The position numbers were made by a program, and so were the translations under genes. From Thiosocius sp942490985 (GTDB taxonomy: Bacteria > Pseudomonadota > Gammaproteobacteria > Chromatiales > Chromatiaceae), in NCBI GenBank assembly GCA_942490985.1, contig CALNYW010000001.1:124001-188000 (forward strand): 64,000 bases of DNA. Reading direction: 5' to 3'. Below the pieces are notes generated by a model. That model did not search any database. It saw only the letters and a list, made by a program, of their open reading frames with translations, and had not been told where the DNA came from. Of this stretch, positions 25,908 to 35,512 are shown in pieces; the first letter of the stretch is position 1; every line of letters begins with the position of its first letter.

Positions 25908-25979
25908 TCACCAGGCATTGTTTATCATTGCTGTTTTAAGCCTATGGCCGAGCGGCCTGGAGTAAGGAGGTCGCTTCAC

Positions 25980-26312
25980 ATGGAAGCGCAGTCAGAATCA
26001 TCGACCTTTAGCCGCGTCGCGGGTGTCATCGCGTTAGTCCTTGGACTGCTGCTCGTTGGTTTTGGGATATGGGCTTTGGGCGGCGCGGTACTCGCCGCGT
26101 GGAGCCTTTTCAACGAGCCTGACGGTATCAGTTATTTCGCGCAATACTTCTTGACCAGCGCTGACTTGGCAAAGTTGGTGCCGGGCGCGAGTGCGGGGCT
26201 GGCACACTATATTTCCTGGATAGCGGTGATTTTATTGCTGCTGGTGCTCGGGAAATTGGGCGTGTGGGCCGCCAGTGCCGGGGCTGCATTGATTGCAGCG
26301 GCACGACGTTAA
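25980..26312 (+). CDS. Small membrane protein of unknown function, 110 residues
   Basis: ATG 25980 is chosen because AAGGAGG lies 9 bases upstream; a start 12 codons earlier has no ribosome site. Two hydrophobic helices are predicted, near residues 12-37 and 78-106, separated by a loop containing YFAQYFLTSADLAKLV. There is no signal cleavage site or catalytic motif. It follows the previous unknown membrane protein by 72 bases and converges with dapE. I do not recognise the family. Confidence 0.65.
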   Translation: MEAQSESSTFSRVAGVIALVLGLLLVGFGIWALGGAVLAAWSLFNEPDGISYFAQYFLTSADLAKLVPGASAGLAHYISWIAVILLLLVLGKLGVWAASAGAALIAAARR

Positions 26313-26321
26313 CCGGCTTTG

Positions 26322-27449
26322 TCAGGTCAGCAGCTGTTCGAGGATGCCTTCATACATCGCTGACAGCCGATCGAGGTCTTCCACTGAGACGCATTCGTTG
26401 ACCTGATGAATGGTCGCGTTGAGCGGACCGAGTTCCACCACCTGGGTACCGGTCGGGGCGATGAATCGCCCATCCGAGGTGCCTCCGGCGGTCGAGAGTT
26501 CGGTCTCCATCCCGGTCACATCGCGAATCGCGGTGATAGCGGCATCCACCAGTTCGCCGCGTGCCGTTAGGAACGGGTTGCCGGACAGCTTCCAGTCGAT
26601 CTGAAAGTCCAGTTGGTGGCGCGCCAGAACTTCCTCAACGCGTTGACGCAACAGCGTGTCGTTGGTTTCGGTCGAAAAGCGAAAGTTGAAAACGATATCG
26701 CATTGTCCGGGGATAACGTTGGTGGCCCCGGTTCCTGCATTGATGTTTGAGATCTGAAACGTTGTCGGCGGAAAGAACGCGTTGCCTTCATCCCATTCGG
26801 TCGCGGCTAATTCGGCCAGCGCAGGCGCGACCGCATGGACCGGGTTGAGCGCGAGATGGGGATAGGCGACGTGCCCTTGGCGACCGCGAACGCGCAAAAC
26901 ACCGCCGAGAGATCCGCGACGACCGTTTTTGACGACATCACCGACCTGTTCTGTCGAAGAGGGCTCTCCCACCAGACACCAGTCGATGTGTTCACCCCGT
27001 TTTTGCAGCGCCTCAATCACCTTGACCGTGCCGTTGGTCGCGGGTCCTTCTTCGTCACTGGTAATCAGGTAGGCAATCGATCCTGTGAAAGTCGGGTGGC
27101 GCGCCACGAAGCGCTCTGTCGCGGTGATCATCGCTGCCAGCGAGCCTTTCATGTCTGCTGCACCCCGACCGTAGAGTAGGCCCTCGCGAATCTCTGGTGA
27201 GAACGGGTCAGATGCCCACTTGTCTAGCGGACCAGTTGGCACAACATCCGTGTGGCCGGCGAAGCAGAACACCGGTCCCGAACCACCCCGGCGCGCCCAA
27301 AAATTATCAACGTCTGCAAACCGCATTGCTTGGTTGGCAAACCCGATCGCGGCAAGCCGATTCTGCATAACGGTTTGGCACCCGGCGTCGTCCGGGGTCA
27401 CGGATTGCCGGCGAATCAGATCGATGGCGAGTTCAAGCGTCTCAGACAT
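26322..27449 (-). CDS. dapE: Succinyl-diaminopimelate desuccinylase
   Basis: A 375-residue di-zinc M20 peptidase-family enzyme that releases LL-diaminopimelate from its N-succinyl form for lysine and peptidoglycan. Metal-binding motifs are CFAGHTDVVPTG near residues 62-73, LYGRGAADMKG near 93-103 and the catalytic ITSDEEGPATNGT near 129-141. The length is as in the family. dapC and dapD, which act two and three steps earlier, lie upstream on the same strand. Confidence 0.95.
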   Translation of the reverse strand: MSETLELAIDLIRRQSVTPDDAGCQTVMQNRLAAIGFANQAMRFADVDNFWARRGGSGPVFCFAGHTDVVPTGPLDKWASDPFSPEIREGLLYGRGAADMKGSLAAMITATERFVARHPTFTGSIAYLITSDEEGPATNGTVKVIEALQKRGEHIDWCLVGEPSSTEQVGDVVKNGRRGSLGGVLRVRGRQGHVAYPHLALNPVHAVAPALAELAATEWDEGNAFFPPTTFQISNINAGTGATNVIPGQCDIVFNFRFSTETNDTLLRQRVEEVLARHQLDFQIDWKLSGNPFLTARGELVDAAITAIRDVTGMETELSTAGGTSDGRFIAPTGTQVVELGPLNATIHQVNECVSVEDLDRLSAMYEGILEQLLT

Positions 27450-27568
27450 GGCGGTAGCGGTACCGAACGATGGTTAAGCGGTGATAGGTTTGTCGCGTCT
27501 GGTTCAACTGTACGTTGTCTTTCCGGGTGCGTCTTCGTGTTCATGACGCCGGATGGCCGCCAATCGTC

Positions 27569-27916
27569 CTAGACTTGAAATAACGCGCCGTAGCGCTCGG
27601 GCGTGAATCCAACGGTCCGGGTCTGTCCGTTGTCCAACACTGGCCGCTTGATCATGCTCGGTGTTTCTAACATCAGGGCGATGGCGGTGGCTTCGTCGAT
27701 TTTTTCTCTCACCGCCGGTGGCACTTTGCGCCACATCATGCCGCGCGTGTTGAGCAGCGTTTTCCAGCCGACCTCGTTTACCCATGCGCGCAACGTTGCC
27801 TCATCGATGCCCACCTTCTTGTAGTCGTGGAACTCGTACTCGATGTTGTGATCTGCCAGCCAAGCACGGGCTTTTTTCATCGTGTCGCAATTGGGGATGC
27901 CATACAGGGTGATCAT
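27569..27916 (-). CDS. ArsC/Spx-family reductase-like protein (YffB type)
   Basis: A 115-residue thioredoxin-fold protein starting MITLYGIPNCDTMKKARAWL. A single N-terminal cysteine (near residue 10) replaces the CxxC motif, as in YffB. The segment TPSMIKRPVLDNG near residue 84 is the conserved cis-Pro/substrate region. In several Proteobacteria this gene sits next to dapE, as here. The true substrate is unknown and arsenate reduction should not be assumed. Confidence 0.9.
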   Translation of the reverse strand: MITLYGIPNCDTMKKARAWLADHNIEYEFHDYKKVGIDEATLRAWVNEVGWKTLLNTRGMMWRKVPPAVREKIDEATAIALMLETPSMIKRPVLDNGQTRTVGFTPERYGALFQV

Positions 27917-28021
27917 CAGCTACCTCGAGAGAAAGCATTCAGGTGCGACCCACGCACAGCAAATGCATCACCGATGCCGGCTTGCGATCGGACGCCTCGA
28001 TACCGCCACGCCGATGCGCGA

Positions 28022-28843
28022 TCAGATGTCGCGTAAAAGGGCATTGATGCCGACTTTTGATTTCGTCTTCTCATCGACCCGTTTGACGATAACGGCGCAG
28101 TAAAGACTGTACTTACCGTCTTTTGAAGGCAGGTTTCCTGAGACGACGACAGAACCGGCCGGGATGCGGCCGTAAAGAATCTCATCATTCTCGCGATCAT
28201 AGATTCGCGTGGATTGCCCGATGTAGACCCCCATCGAGATGACGGCGCCTTCTTCGACGATCACCCCTTCGACAATCTCCGAACGGGCCCCGATGAAACA
28301 GTTGTCTTCGATGATGGTCGGGGCGGCCTGCAATGGTTCGAGTACGCCGCCAATGCCAACGCCGCCGGACAAGTGGACGTTCTTGCCGATCTGGGCGCAG
28401 GAGCCCACCGTTGCCCAGGTATCGACCATCGTTCCCGAGTCGACGAAGGCGCCGATGTTGATATAAGACGGCATCAGCACACAGCTGGGGGCGATATATG
28501 AACCTTTGCGCGCCGTTGCAGGCGGAACCACGCGAACCCCTGACTCGCGAAATTCGCGCGAGTTGTAATCCGCATACTTGGATTGAACCTTGTCGTAGTA
28601 GTTTGTGAAGCCACCTTTGATGAATTCGTTGTCATTGATGCGGAATGACAGCAGCACGGCCTTCTTGACCCAGTCGTTGACGACCCAGTCCCCGCTGCGT
28701 TTTTCGGCGACGCGGATTTCGCCGCGGTCCAACTGATCAATGGCCTCCATGACGGCGTCACGAACCGGCGTGCTGACGTTACGTGGTGTGATGTCGGCGC
28801 GGTGTTCAAAGGCGTCGACGATAGTTGACTGGATATCGGTCAT
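28022..28843 (-). CDS. dapD: 2,3,4,5-Tetrahydropyridine-2,6-dicarboxylate N-succinyltransferase
   Basis: A 273-residue left-handed beta-helix enzyme that adds succinyl from succinyl-CoA to tetrahydrodipicolinate. The hexapeptide-repeat core contains VLMPSYINIGAFVDSGTMVD, GVGIGGVLEPLQAAPTIIED and GARSEIVEGVIVEEG, all typical of DapD. The N-terminal helical domain begins with MTDIQSTIVDAFEHR. The 105 bases between this gene and the ArsC-like gene hold nothing recognisable. Confidence 0.95.
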   Translation of the reverse strand: MTDIQSTIVDAFEHRADITPRNVSTPVRDAVMEAIDQLDRGEIRVAEKRSGDWVVNDWVKKAVLLSFRINDNEFIKGGFTNYYDKVQSKYADYNSREFRESGVRVVPPATARKGSYIAPSCVLMPSYINIGAFVDSGTMVDTWATVGSCAQIGKNVHLSGGVGIGGVLEPLQAAPTIIEDNCFIGARSEIVEGVIVEEGAVISMGVYIGQSTRIYDRENDEILYGRIPAGSVVVSGNLPSKDGKYSLYCAVIVKRVDEKTKSKVGINALLRDI

Positions 28844-28877
28844 GCTGTGCTCCGGATAGCGTTAAAACAAAGAATCG

Positions 28878-30074
28878 TTAGAGAGTGTTAAGAAAGTCGT
28901 TAATGCGCTGAGCTGCCTCGAGGCATTCTGCTTGGGTTGCGACCAATGCCAAGCGGACATGGTTGGCGCCGGGGTTGTGGCCGTCAACGGTGCGCGAGAG
29001 GTAACTGCCGGGCAGCACGGTCACGTTCTGTTCGGCAAAGAGCCGGCGGGTAAACTGTTCGTCGTCGATCGGGGTTTCCGGCCAGAGATAGAACCCGGCC
29101 GCCGGCCGCTGCACGGCGAGTCGGTTTTGCAGCACGCCGAGTACCGCGTCGAATTTTTCGCGGTACAGGCGGCGATTTTCGATGACATGCCGTTCGTCGC
29201 GCCAGGCAGCGATGCTCGCCTGCTGATGCTGCAGCGGCATGGCGCAGCCGTGATAGGTGCGATAGCGCAAAAAGCTTTCAATCAACGTGGCATCGCCGGC
29301 GACGAAACCCGATCGCAACCCCGGGGCGTTGGATCGCTTCGATAGGCTGTGGAAAACCACGCAGCGGCGATAGTCGGTGTTACCTGTTGCAGCACAGGCC
29401 TGCAACAGGCCAACGGGCGGCCGCTGTTCATCGAGGTAGATTTCGGCATAACACTCATCCGCGGCGATGACGAAGTCGTGGGTCTCAGCCAGTTCGATCA
29501 GGCGTCGCAGCGTGGCTTCCGACAGCACGGCACCCGAGGGATTGCCCGGTGAGCACAGATACAGCAACTGGCAGGCGTCCCAGTCTTTAGTGCTGATTTG
29601 ATCGAAGTCGGGTTGATAGCCGTTCGCGCGCGTGCAGGCGAGAAACTGCGGGGAGGCACCGGCCAATAGCGCTGCACCCTCGTAGATCTGGTAGAACGGG
29701 TTGGGCATCAACACCGTTGCGCCGGGCTTGCGATCGATCGTGGCCTGGGCGAACGCGAACAATGCCTCACGCGTGCCGGCCACTGGCAGTGCATGGCGCT
29801 CCGGGTCCAGGCTTCCGCCTGGCAAATGGTAGCGACGCGTCAGCCATTGCGTGATGGTTTCGCGCAGCGCCAGCGTGCCGCGTGTCGTCGGGTATCGCGC
29901 CAAGCCGGTTGCCAACGCACCCTGAAGAGCTTCGCTGATCAAAGGCGGTGTGTCATGCTTCGGTTCGCCAATCGAAAGCGCAATGGCCGGTTTGTCTGGC
30001 GGCGTCAGCCCGGATTTGAGCGCACCGAGACGCTCGAACGGGTACGGTTGCAGTTTGTCCAGGTCGGGATTCAT
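28878..30074 (-). CDS. dapC: Succinyldiaminopimelate transaminase
   Basis: A 398-residue fold-type I aminotransferase that converts N-succinyl-2-amino-6-ketopimelate to N-succinyl-LL-diaminopimelate. The PLP-binding lysine is in VFHSLSKRSNAPGLRSGF near residue 246, with LCSPGNPSGA near 170 and AADECYAEIY near 200. N-terminal NPDLDKLQPYPFERLGALKSG is typical of the dapC-type branch. It lies ahead of dapD, so the lysine pathway genes form one minus-strand cluster. It is divergent from the EamA gene by 48 bases. Confidence 0.9.
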   Translation of the reverse strand: MNPDLDKLQPYPFERLGALKSGLTPPDKPAIALSIGEPKHDTPPLISEALQGALATGLARYPTTRGTLALRETITQWLTRRYHLPGGSLDPERHALPVAGTREALFAFAQATIDRKPGATVLMPNPFYQIYEGAALLAGASPQFLACTRANGYQPDFDQISTKDWDACQLLYLCSPGNPSGAVLSEATLRRLIELAETHDFVIAADECYAEIYLDEQRPPVGLLQACAATGNTDYRRCVVFHSLSKRSNAPGLRSGFVAGDATLIESFLRYRTYHGCAMPLQHQQASIAAWRDERHVIENRRLYREKFDAVLGVLQNRLAVQRPAAGFYLWPETPIDDEQFTRRLFAEQNVTVLPGSYLSRTVDGHNPGANHVRLALVATQAECLEAAQRINDFLNTL

Positions 30075-30122
30075 GCGAACGGAAGAGCCTAAGAAGGCGC
30101 AAGATTATAGGCGATCGTCGCA

Positions 30123-30998
30123 ATGAGCGCTTCCCTGGAGCGAATAGGCCCGACCGTGGGTCTGTTGTACGCGGCCACGTTTTGGGGATTCGTCTGGTAC
30201 CCGTCACGATTGCTGGAGTCGGCAGGGTTGGCGGGCACTTGGCTGACGCTGACGGCCTATGCGGCCGCATTCATCGCGTTCACGCCGTTCGCACGACATT
30301 CGCTCGAAGGCCTGGGCCGTCAGCCGACCGACGTCGTGATGCTGATCTTGGCGGCAGGGTGGGCCAATACAGCGTTTGTCTTGGCCGTTCTCGACGGCGA
30401 AGTCGTCCGCGTCGTGCTGTTGTTTTACCTGTCCCCGCTATGGACAGCGTTGCTGGGCCGCTGGCTGCTAGCGGAGCCGCTGACCCAACGCACGGCGGTC
30501 ATGCTGTCGTTGGGTGTCGTCGGTGCCGTCATCATGATGTGGCAGCCGTCGCTGCGTAATGCGCCACTGAACACAGCGGATCTATTGGCGGTCAGCGCCG
30601 GCATGGCGTTCGCGCTGAACAACGTGATGACCCGGCGCATTACCGGGCTGGGTGTGCGCGCCAAGGCCCATGTTGCGTTTTTTGGTGTTGTCATCGTTGC
30701 GACGGCGTTTATCATTGTCGGACAAATTCCACGGCCGGAGGTAACGACCTCGACCTGGGGTCTTGCCGCGTTACTCGGCTTGGGGGGATTCTTGTTGTCT
30801 ACGCTTGCCGTGACCTACGGCGTAAGCCGCATGCCCGTGCAGCGTTCGGCAGTTATCATGCTGTTTGAATTAATCGTCGGTGCCTTTTCGGCCTGGTGGT
30901 TGGCGGGAGAGACCGTGTCGTGGCGCGAGTGGTTTGGGGGTGGTTTGATCCTCAGCGCGGCCTTGATTGCAGTCTGGCAAGAGGATGGCATCACGTGA
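30123..30998 (+). CDS. EamA-type DMT superfamily transporter
   Basis: A 291-residue hydrophobic protein with about ten transmembrane helices arranged as two EamA repeats (residues about 12-145 and 155-288). LYAATFWGFVWYPSRLLESAG and LFYLSPLWTALLGRWLL show the usual repeat signatures. The family exports small metabolites or amino acids; the substrate cannot be predicted. Its stop overlaps the GTG start of the next gene by four bases. Confidence 0.88.
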   Translation: MSASLERIGPTVGLLYAATFWGFVWYPSRLLESAGLAGTWLTLTAYAAAFIAFTPFARHSLEGLGRQPTDVVMLILAAGWANTAFVLAVLDGEVVRVVLLFYLSPLWTALLGRWLLAEPLTQRTAVMLSLGVVGAVIMMWQPSLRNAPLNTADLLAVSAGMAFALNNVMTRRITGLGVRAKAHVAFFGVVIVATAFIIVGQIPRPEVTTSTWGLAALLGLGGFLLSTLAVTYGVSRMPVQRSAVIMLFELIVGAFSAWWLAGETVSWREWFGGGLILSAALIAVWQEDGIT

Positions 30999-31384
30999 GT
31001 CGCGTTATCGGCTTGGATCATTGTAGCGTTGTGGTTTCTGATACAGCCAGGGCCATCAAGTTTTATCGCGATGTGTTGGGTTTGGCGATCGATCCGTCGC
31101 GGCCGGCGCTCAGCTTTCCTGGCTGTTGGTTCCAGATTGGCGACCAGCAACTCCATCTGCTTGAGGTGCCTAATCCGGATCCAGTTAAAGGGCGTCCGGC
31201 GCACGGTGGGCGTGATCGTCATACGGCGATTGCCGTCGACGATCTCGCCGCCTATGTCGCTCGGCTGACGCAAGCGGAAATACCTTTTACGATGAGCCGG
31301 TCGGGGCGCGCTGCAGTGTTTTGTCGTGACCCGGACGGTAATGCTTGGGAACTGATCGAACAGTCGTCCGAAGATGAAACTTAG
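30995..31384 (+). CDS. VOC (glyoxalase/bleomycin resistance) family protein
   Basis: A 129-residue protein starting at GTG 30995 (MSRVIGLDHCSVVVSDTARAIKFYRDVLGL) with the two beta-alpha-beta-beta-beta modules of the vicinal oxygen chelate fold. Potential metal ligands are His9, His in QLHLLEV near residue 50, and Glu in NAWELIEQ near residue 121. The overlap with the EamA gene supports this start. The substrate is unknown. Confidence 0.85.
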   Translation: MSRVIGLDHCSVVVSDTARAIKFYRDVLGLAIDPSRPALSFPGCWFQIGDQQLHLLEVPNPDPVKGRPAHGGRDRHTAIAVDDLAAYVARLTQAEIPFTMSRSGRAAVFCRDPDGNAWELIEQSSEDET

Positions 31385-31393
31385 GGGGGGAGC

Positions 31394-31930
31394 GTGTCCG
31401 AGCGAATTTTAGTGGCTTACTCGACGGTCGATGGCCATACGCAGGCGATCTGCGCGCGTATCGCCGCGGTTCTGTCCGAGGCAGGCCATGATGTGACGCA
31501 GGCGTCGTTTGATGGTCTGCCGATGCCTTCACCAGCCGACTTTGATCGGATCGTGGTTGGCGGGAGTATCCGTTATGGCAAGCATCGGGAGAACGTGGTT
31601 ACGTGGATCAATCGGCATGCAGCAGCGCTCGCATCGACGCCTGGCGCTTTTTTTTCCGTCAACCTGGTTGCCCGCAAACCCGACCGCGACCGCGTCGAGA
31701 CCAATACCTACGTCCAGCGTTTTCTGAAACGCATCGACTGGCGTCCGGATGCGGTTGCCATCTTTGCCGGCAAACTGAATTATCCGATCTACAGTTTCTG
31801 GGACAGGCAGGTGATTCGGCTGATCATGTGGATGACCAACGGGCCGACTAACCCGGATGCCGTGGTCGACTACACCGATTGGGACCGTGTCGAGGCCTTC
31901 GCGCGCGACCTGGTCAGCCTCCGCAAGTAG
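31394..31930 (+). CDS. hemG: Protoporphyrinogen IX dehydrogenase, flavodoxin type
   Basis: A 178-residue flavodoxin-fold protein, with FMN-binding LVAYSTVDGHTQAICARIA at residues 6-24 and GGSIRYGKHRENVVTWI near residue 56. The C-terminal part contains the HemG-specific long insert KLNYPIYSFWDRQVIRLIMWMT. It oxidises protoporphyrinogen IX with quinone as electron acceptor, the penultimate heme step. GTG start with a G-rich ribosome site just upstream. It converges with glnD with a 4-base gap. Confidence 0.93.
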   Translation: MSERILVAYSTVDGHTQAICARIAAVLSEAGHDVTQASFDGLPMPSPADFDRIVVGGSIRYGKHRENVVTWINRHAAALASTPGAFFSVNLVARKPDRDRVETNTYVQRFLKRIDWRPDAVAIFAGKLNYPIYSFWDRQVIRLIMWMTNGPTNPDAVVDYTDWDRVEAFARDLVSLRK

Positions 31931-31934
31931 ACCA

Positions 31935-34568
31935 TCAATCCAGCTTCATTCTGATCACGTCGGCCAGTTCATCGAGTTTCTGCTGTTCGCTGATTGGCTG
32001 CCCCTCTCGATCCGTGATTGCAAACGTGTCGTGGGCTTCGGCGCCGGCGGTCGCGATCCGCGCGTTGATCAACCGCAGCTGGTTTTCGGCGAATGCCTGG
32101 CCGATCAATGAAAGCAGACCCGGGCGATCGCTCGTTTGTAGTTTCATCAGGGTGATGTGGCGGGTCGGGTCTTGCTCAAAGCTGATCTGCGAAGCCGTTT
32201 GAAAGCTCTTTAGCTGGCGCGGCATGCGAGGCTGGCCCTGCGGCGGTTCTGCGCTGTTGAGATTCTCCTCGATATAGATCCGAATGCCTTCCAACCTTTC
32301 TTCGCCATCGACGGGTGAGCCGTCGTCCTCAAGCGCGAGATAGGTGCTCAGGCTGAGGCCGTTGTGCGTCGTTTGAACGCGCGCGCTGAGTACATTCAGA
32401 CATAATTGGTCGAGCAGTGCGGTGGTATGGGCGAAAAGGTCATCGCGGTCCGGCCCGTGAACAAAGATGTCCAGGCAACGATTGACGCGATCTTGGCGGA
32501 GCGCAACCCGCAGTTCGACATGCTCGCGCCCCGGCGGCCACAGGAGCTCGGTGTGCCAGACAATCGCATCGACCGTGTTTTGCAGGAAATAGTCGGTGCT
32601 CAGCGTCATCCAATGAAGATTGATCTCGGCGTCGTCGTAACCGGCTTCGTGCAGCTTCATACGGGCTTCGGCTTGTCGTTCATCGATGATGTCGTCCTGA
32701 TGCTGGGGCTGGTCGAGCCCGCGCTCCAGCGCTTCGAGTGTCAAACGATGCAGGCGATCGAGTAGCGCGGCTTTCCACGAATTCCAACGAGCCGGATTGG
32801 TGCCGCGCATATCGGCGACCGTGAGCAGATAGAGGTAATCGAGACGCATGCGTGTCGCGACGCGTTCGGCGAATGCCTGCACGACCTCTGGGTCATCGAT
32901 GTCTTTATGCTGCGCGGTGTGCGACATCACCAGGTGCATGCTGACCAGCCAAGCGACGAGGTTGGCGTCGAACTCAGACAAATCGTGTCGCAAACAAAAT
33001 CGCCGTGCGTCTTCTGCGCCGAGGGCGGAGTGATCGCCACCGCGGCCCTTTGCGATGTCATGAAACAAGCCGGCCAGATACAGCAGTTCAGGCTTCGGTA
33101 GGCGACTGAATACCCGCTGACACCGTGGGCATTCGTCACGATGACGGTCGAGCGCAAATCGCCGCATGTTACGAATTACCATCAGGATGTGCTCGTCGAC
33201 CGTGTAGACGTGGAATAGATCGAACTGCATCAAGCCAGTGACGGCGTGGAATGCCGGCAGGTAGCGCGCGAGTATGCCGTAGCGATGCATGCGTCGCGTC
33301 GCATGTGTAAGCCCGTTGTGTTCGCGAAAGATTTCGACAAACAAGGTGCGTGCCCGAATGTCCTGACGAAAACGCTCATCGATTAGATGCCGGTGAGCCC
33401 GGATCAGGCGTATCGTGCTGGCACGAACGCCCTGTAACTCGGGTCTTTGCTGAAGAATCAGGAACAGCTCCAACATCGCTATCGGGTAGCGTGCAAATAT
33501 TCCGGAGTTGGAGACCTCGAGATAGCCATTGCGCACCTGGAACCGGCGGTTGACGGGCTGCGGTTCGCCGAGGTCGTTGCCGAGGAGGATGGCTTCCTCA
33601 AACAGCTGCAGCAGCATCTCGTTGAGACGCTGCATTGCAACGACGCGTCGATAGTAGTCCTGCATGAACTGCTCAACAGCCAGATTCGTGTCAGCGTCGG
33701 TGTAGCCAAACTGCTTTGCCAGTACGCGTTGGTGCTCGAAAAGCAACCGGTCTTCATGGCGTCCGGTCAGTTGATGGAGGGCGAAGCGGATCCGCCAGAG
33801 GTGGGTCTCGCCATGATGCAGATTGTGATATTCGTGGTCATTGAGAAAGCCGTGTTTGACCAGGGCTCGCATGGTGCTGACACCGAAGTGTCGTTTGGCG
33901 ACCCAGCCGATATTCTGGATGTCGCGAAGGCCGCCCGGGCCTTCCTTTATGTTTGGTTCAAGATTGTGGCCAGTGTCGTCGAACTTGGCATGACGGTGGC
34001 GCTGCTCCTTGAGCTTGGCGGAGAAAAACTCGCGGCTGGGCCAGATATGGTCCGGACCTGTTGCATCGTTTAAGTGGTCAAACAGGGCCTTGTTGCCGGC
34101 CAGCAGACGTGATTCGACCAGGTTAGTCACGACCGTGATATCTGCTTTCGCTTCATCAACGCATTGCTCGATGGTTCGCACACTGTGTCCAACCTCTAGC
34201 CCGATGTCCCACAAAAAAATCACCAGGGGCTCGAGCTCATGGGCAAGCGATTCCGGGCTGGTGGCAGTCAGGATGAGCAGATCGATATCCGACGCCGGAT
34301 GTAACTCGCCACGTCCATAGCCGCCAACGGCGACCAGGCAGGCATCTGCGTTGTCGGACATGAAGCGCCGCCAGGCTCGGGTCAGTATGCCGTCAGTGAG
34401 CGTCGCTTTGCTGCGTACCAACAAGCGGACATCGACGCCGTCCTTGAAGCGTTGAGCAAATGACGCGTCGGCGGTTCGCAAGGCCTGTTTGAAGGCCGGC
34501 AAAGCCTCACTGCCGGACAGTGAGCGGTCGAGGTCCATGAGTACGTTGCTGATGATCGAATCGGGCAC
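31935..34568 (-). CDS. glnD: Bifunctional PII uridylyltransferase/uridylyl-removing enzyme
   Basis: An 877-residue nitrogen-status sensor that adds or removes UMP on PII. GTG 34568 follows a clear AGGAGG, so a 42-residue upstream extension is not used. The nucleotidyltransferase motif GGYGRGELHPASDIDLL lies near residues 81-97, the HD-domain LFHDIAKGRGGDHS near 500, and two ACT domains near 700-877, ending in DVIRMKLD. The position next to map and dap genes is as in E. coli. Confidence 0.95.
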   Translation of the reverse strand: MPDSIISNVLMDLDRSLSGSEALPAFKQALRTADASFAQRFKDGVDVRLLVRSKATLTDGILTRAWRRFMSDNADACLVAVGGYGRGELHPASDIDLLILTATSPESLAHELEPLVIFLWDIGLEVGHSVRTIEQCVDEAKADITVVTNLVESRLLAGNKALFDHLNDATGPDHIWPSREFFSAKLKEQRHRHAKFDDTGHNLEPNIKEGPGGLRDIQNIGWVAKRHFGVSTMRALVKHGFLNDHEYHNLHHGETHLWRIRFALHQLTGRHEDRLLFEHQRVLAKQFGYTDADTNLAVEQFMQDYYRRVVAMQRLNEMLLQLFEEAILLGNDLGEPQPVNRRFQVRNGYLEVSNSGIFARYPIAMLELFLILQQRPELQGVRASTIRLIRAHRHLIDERFRQDIRARTLFVEIFREHNGLTHATRRMHRYGILARYLPAFHAVTGLMQFDLFHVYTVDEHILMVIRNMRRFALDRHRDECPRCQRVFSRLPKPELLYLAGLFHDIAKGRGGDHSALGAEDARRFCLRHDLSEFDANLVAWLVSMHLVMSHTAQHKDIDDPEVVQAFAERVATRMRLDYLYLLTVADMRGTNPARWNSWKAALLDRLHRLTLEALERGLDQPQHQDDIIDERQAEARMKLHEAGYDDAEINLHWMTLSTDYFLQNTVDAIVWHTELLWPPGREHVELRVALRQDRVNRCLDIFVHGPDRDDLFAHTTALLDQLCLNVLSARVQTTHNGLSLSTYLALEDDGSPVDGEERLEGIRIYIEENLNSAEPPQGQPRMPRQLKSFQTASQISFEQDPTRHITLMKLQTSDRPGLLSLIGQAFAENQLRLINARIATAGAEAHDTFAITDREGQPISEQQKLDELADVIRMKLD

Positions 34569-34638
34569 AGGGCCTCCTTTCGCGCTGGATACTGCCGGCG
34601 CTAGGCCTGGTCGATGAGCGAGCTGGCGCAGGTTCAGC

Positions 34639-35418
34639 TCAACTGGCGGCTGCTTGGCGTTCTTCCTGCCGCAGTGTGAGAACGTCGAAGCCATCGGGGG
34701 TGACGAGCACCGTGTGTTCCCATTGAGCCGAGAGCTTGCGGTCTTTTGTCACAACCGTCCAGCCATCGGGCAGCAGTTTCACGTTGCGCTTCCCGGCGTT
34801 CACCATTGGCTCGATGGTAAAGGTCATGCCGGCCTGCAAGGTAAGACCGGTACCGTTGACACCATAATGCAATACCTGAGGGTCTTCGTGGAACACGCGG
34901 CCGATGCCGTGACCACAATATTCCTGAACGACCGAGTAGCCGTTGGTTTCAACGAACTTTTGTATCGCATGGCCGATGTCGCCGAGTTGACAGCCTGGCC
35001 TGACGAGTTCAATGCCTTTCCACATGGCCTTCTGGGTGACGTCGACCAGCCGTTTGGCAAGGATGGATGCCTCGCCGACAAAAAACATCTTGCTCGTATC
35101 GCCGTGGAAGCCGTCTTTGATCACGGTCACATCGATATTCACGATGTCGCCGTTTTTCAGAACCTTGTTCCCAGGGATCCCGTGACAGACCTGGTGATTG
35201 ACTGACGTACAGATCGACTTGGGGAACCCACGGTAATTAAGCGGCGCGGGCACGGCCTGCTGCTGATCGACAATATACGCATGACAGATCCGGTCGAGCT
35301 CGTCGGTGCTGACGCCGGGTTTCACGTGTTCGCCGATCATCTCGAGAACCTCGGCGGCCAGTCGACCTGCGACGCGCATTTTGTCTATTTCATCTGGCGT
35401 TTTTATCGTGACCGGCAT
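34639..35418 (-). CDS. map: Methionine aminopeptidase type I
   Basis: A 259-residue enzyme removing the initiator methionine. ATG 35418 starts MPVTIKTPDEIDKMRVAGRL; a 53-residue extension upstream lies in the rpsB promoter region and is rejected. Metal ligands are in the strand DIVNIDVTVIKDGFHGDTSKMF near residue 97, in YCGHGIGRVFHEDP near 170, in FTIEPM near 203 and at Glu in SAQWEHTVLVT near 234. It is transcribed away from rpsB. Confidence 0.95.
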   Translation of the reverse strand: MPVTIKTPDEIDKMRVAGRLAAEVLEMIGEHVKPGVSTDELDRICHAYIVDQQQAVPAPLNYRGFPKSICTSVNHQVCHGIPGNKVLKNGDIVNIDVTVIKDGFHGDTSKMFFVGEASILAKRLVDVTQKAMWKGIELVRPGCQLGDIGHAIQKFVETNGYSVVQEYCGHGIGRVFHEDPQVLHYGVNGTGLTLQAGMTFTIEPMVNAGKRNVKLLPDGWTVVTKDRKLSAQWEHTVLVTPDGFDVLTLRQEERQAAAS

Positions 35419-35477
35419 GGGTTCCTCGGTGCGTTGAAATGCGACTGTAAAATCAACGCCTTGGTGGAAATCGGCAA

Positions 35478-35506
35478 TTGAGACTTGACGCCGAGCATGG
35501 TATAAA
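35478..35506 (+). promoter_or_regulatory. Sigma-70 promoter of the rpsB operon
   Basis: TTGAGA (35478-35483) and TATAAA (35501-35506) with a 17-base spacer, about 150 bases ahead of rpsB. A TTGACG at 35485 is too close to the -10 to pair with it. Confidence 0.6.
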
Positions 35507-35512
35507 ACGCGC

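Noticed and set aside
35485..35490. TTGACG as the rpsB -35 element
   Set aside because: Only 10 bases separate it from the TATAAA; TTGAGA at 35478 gives a 17-base spacer.
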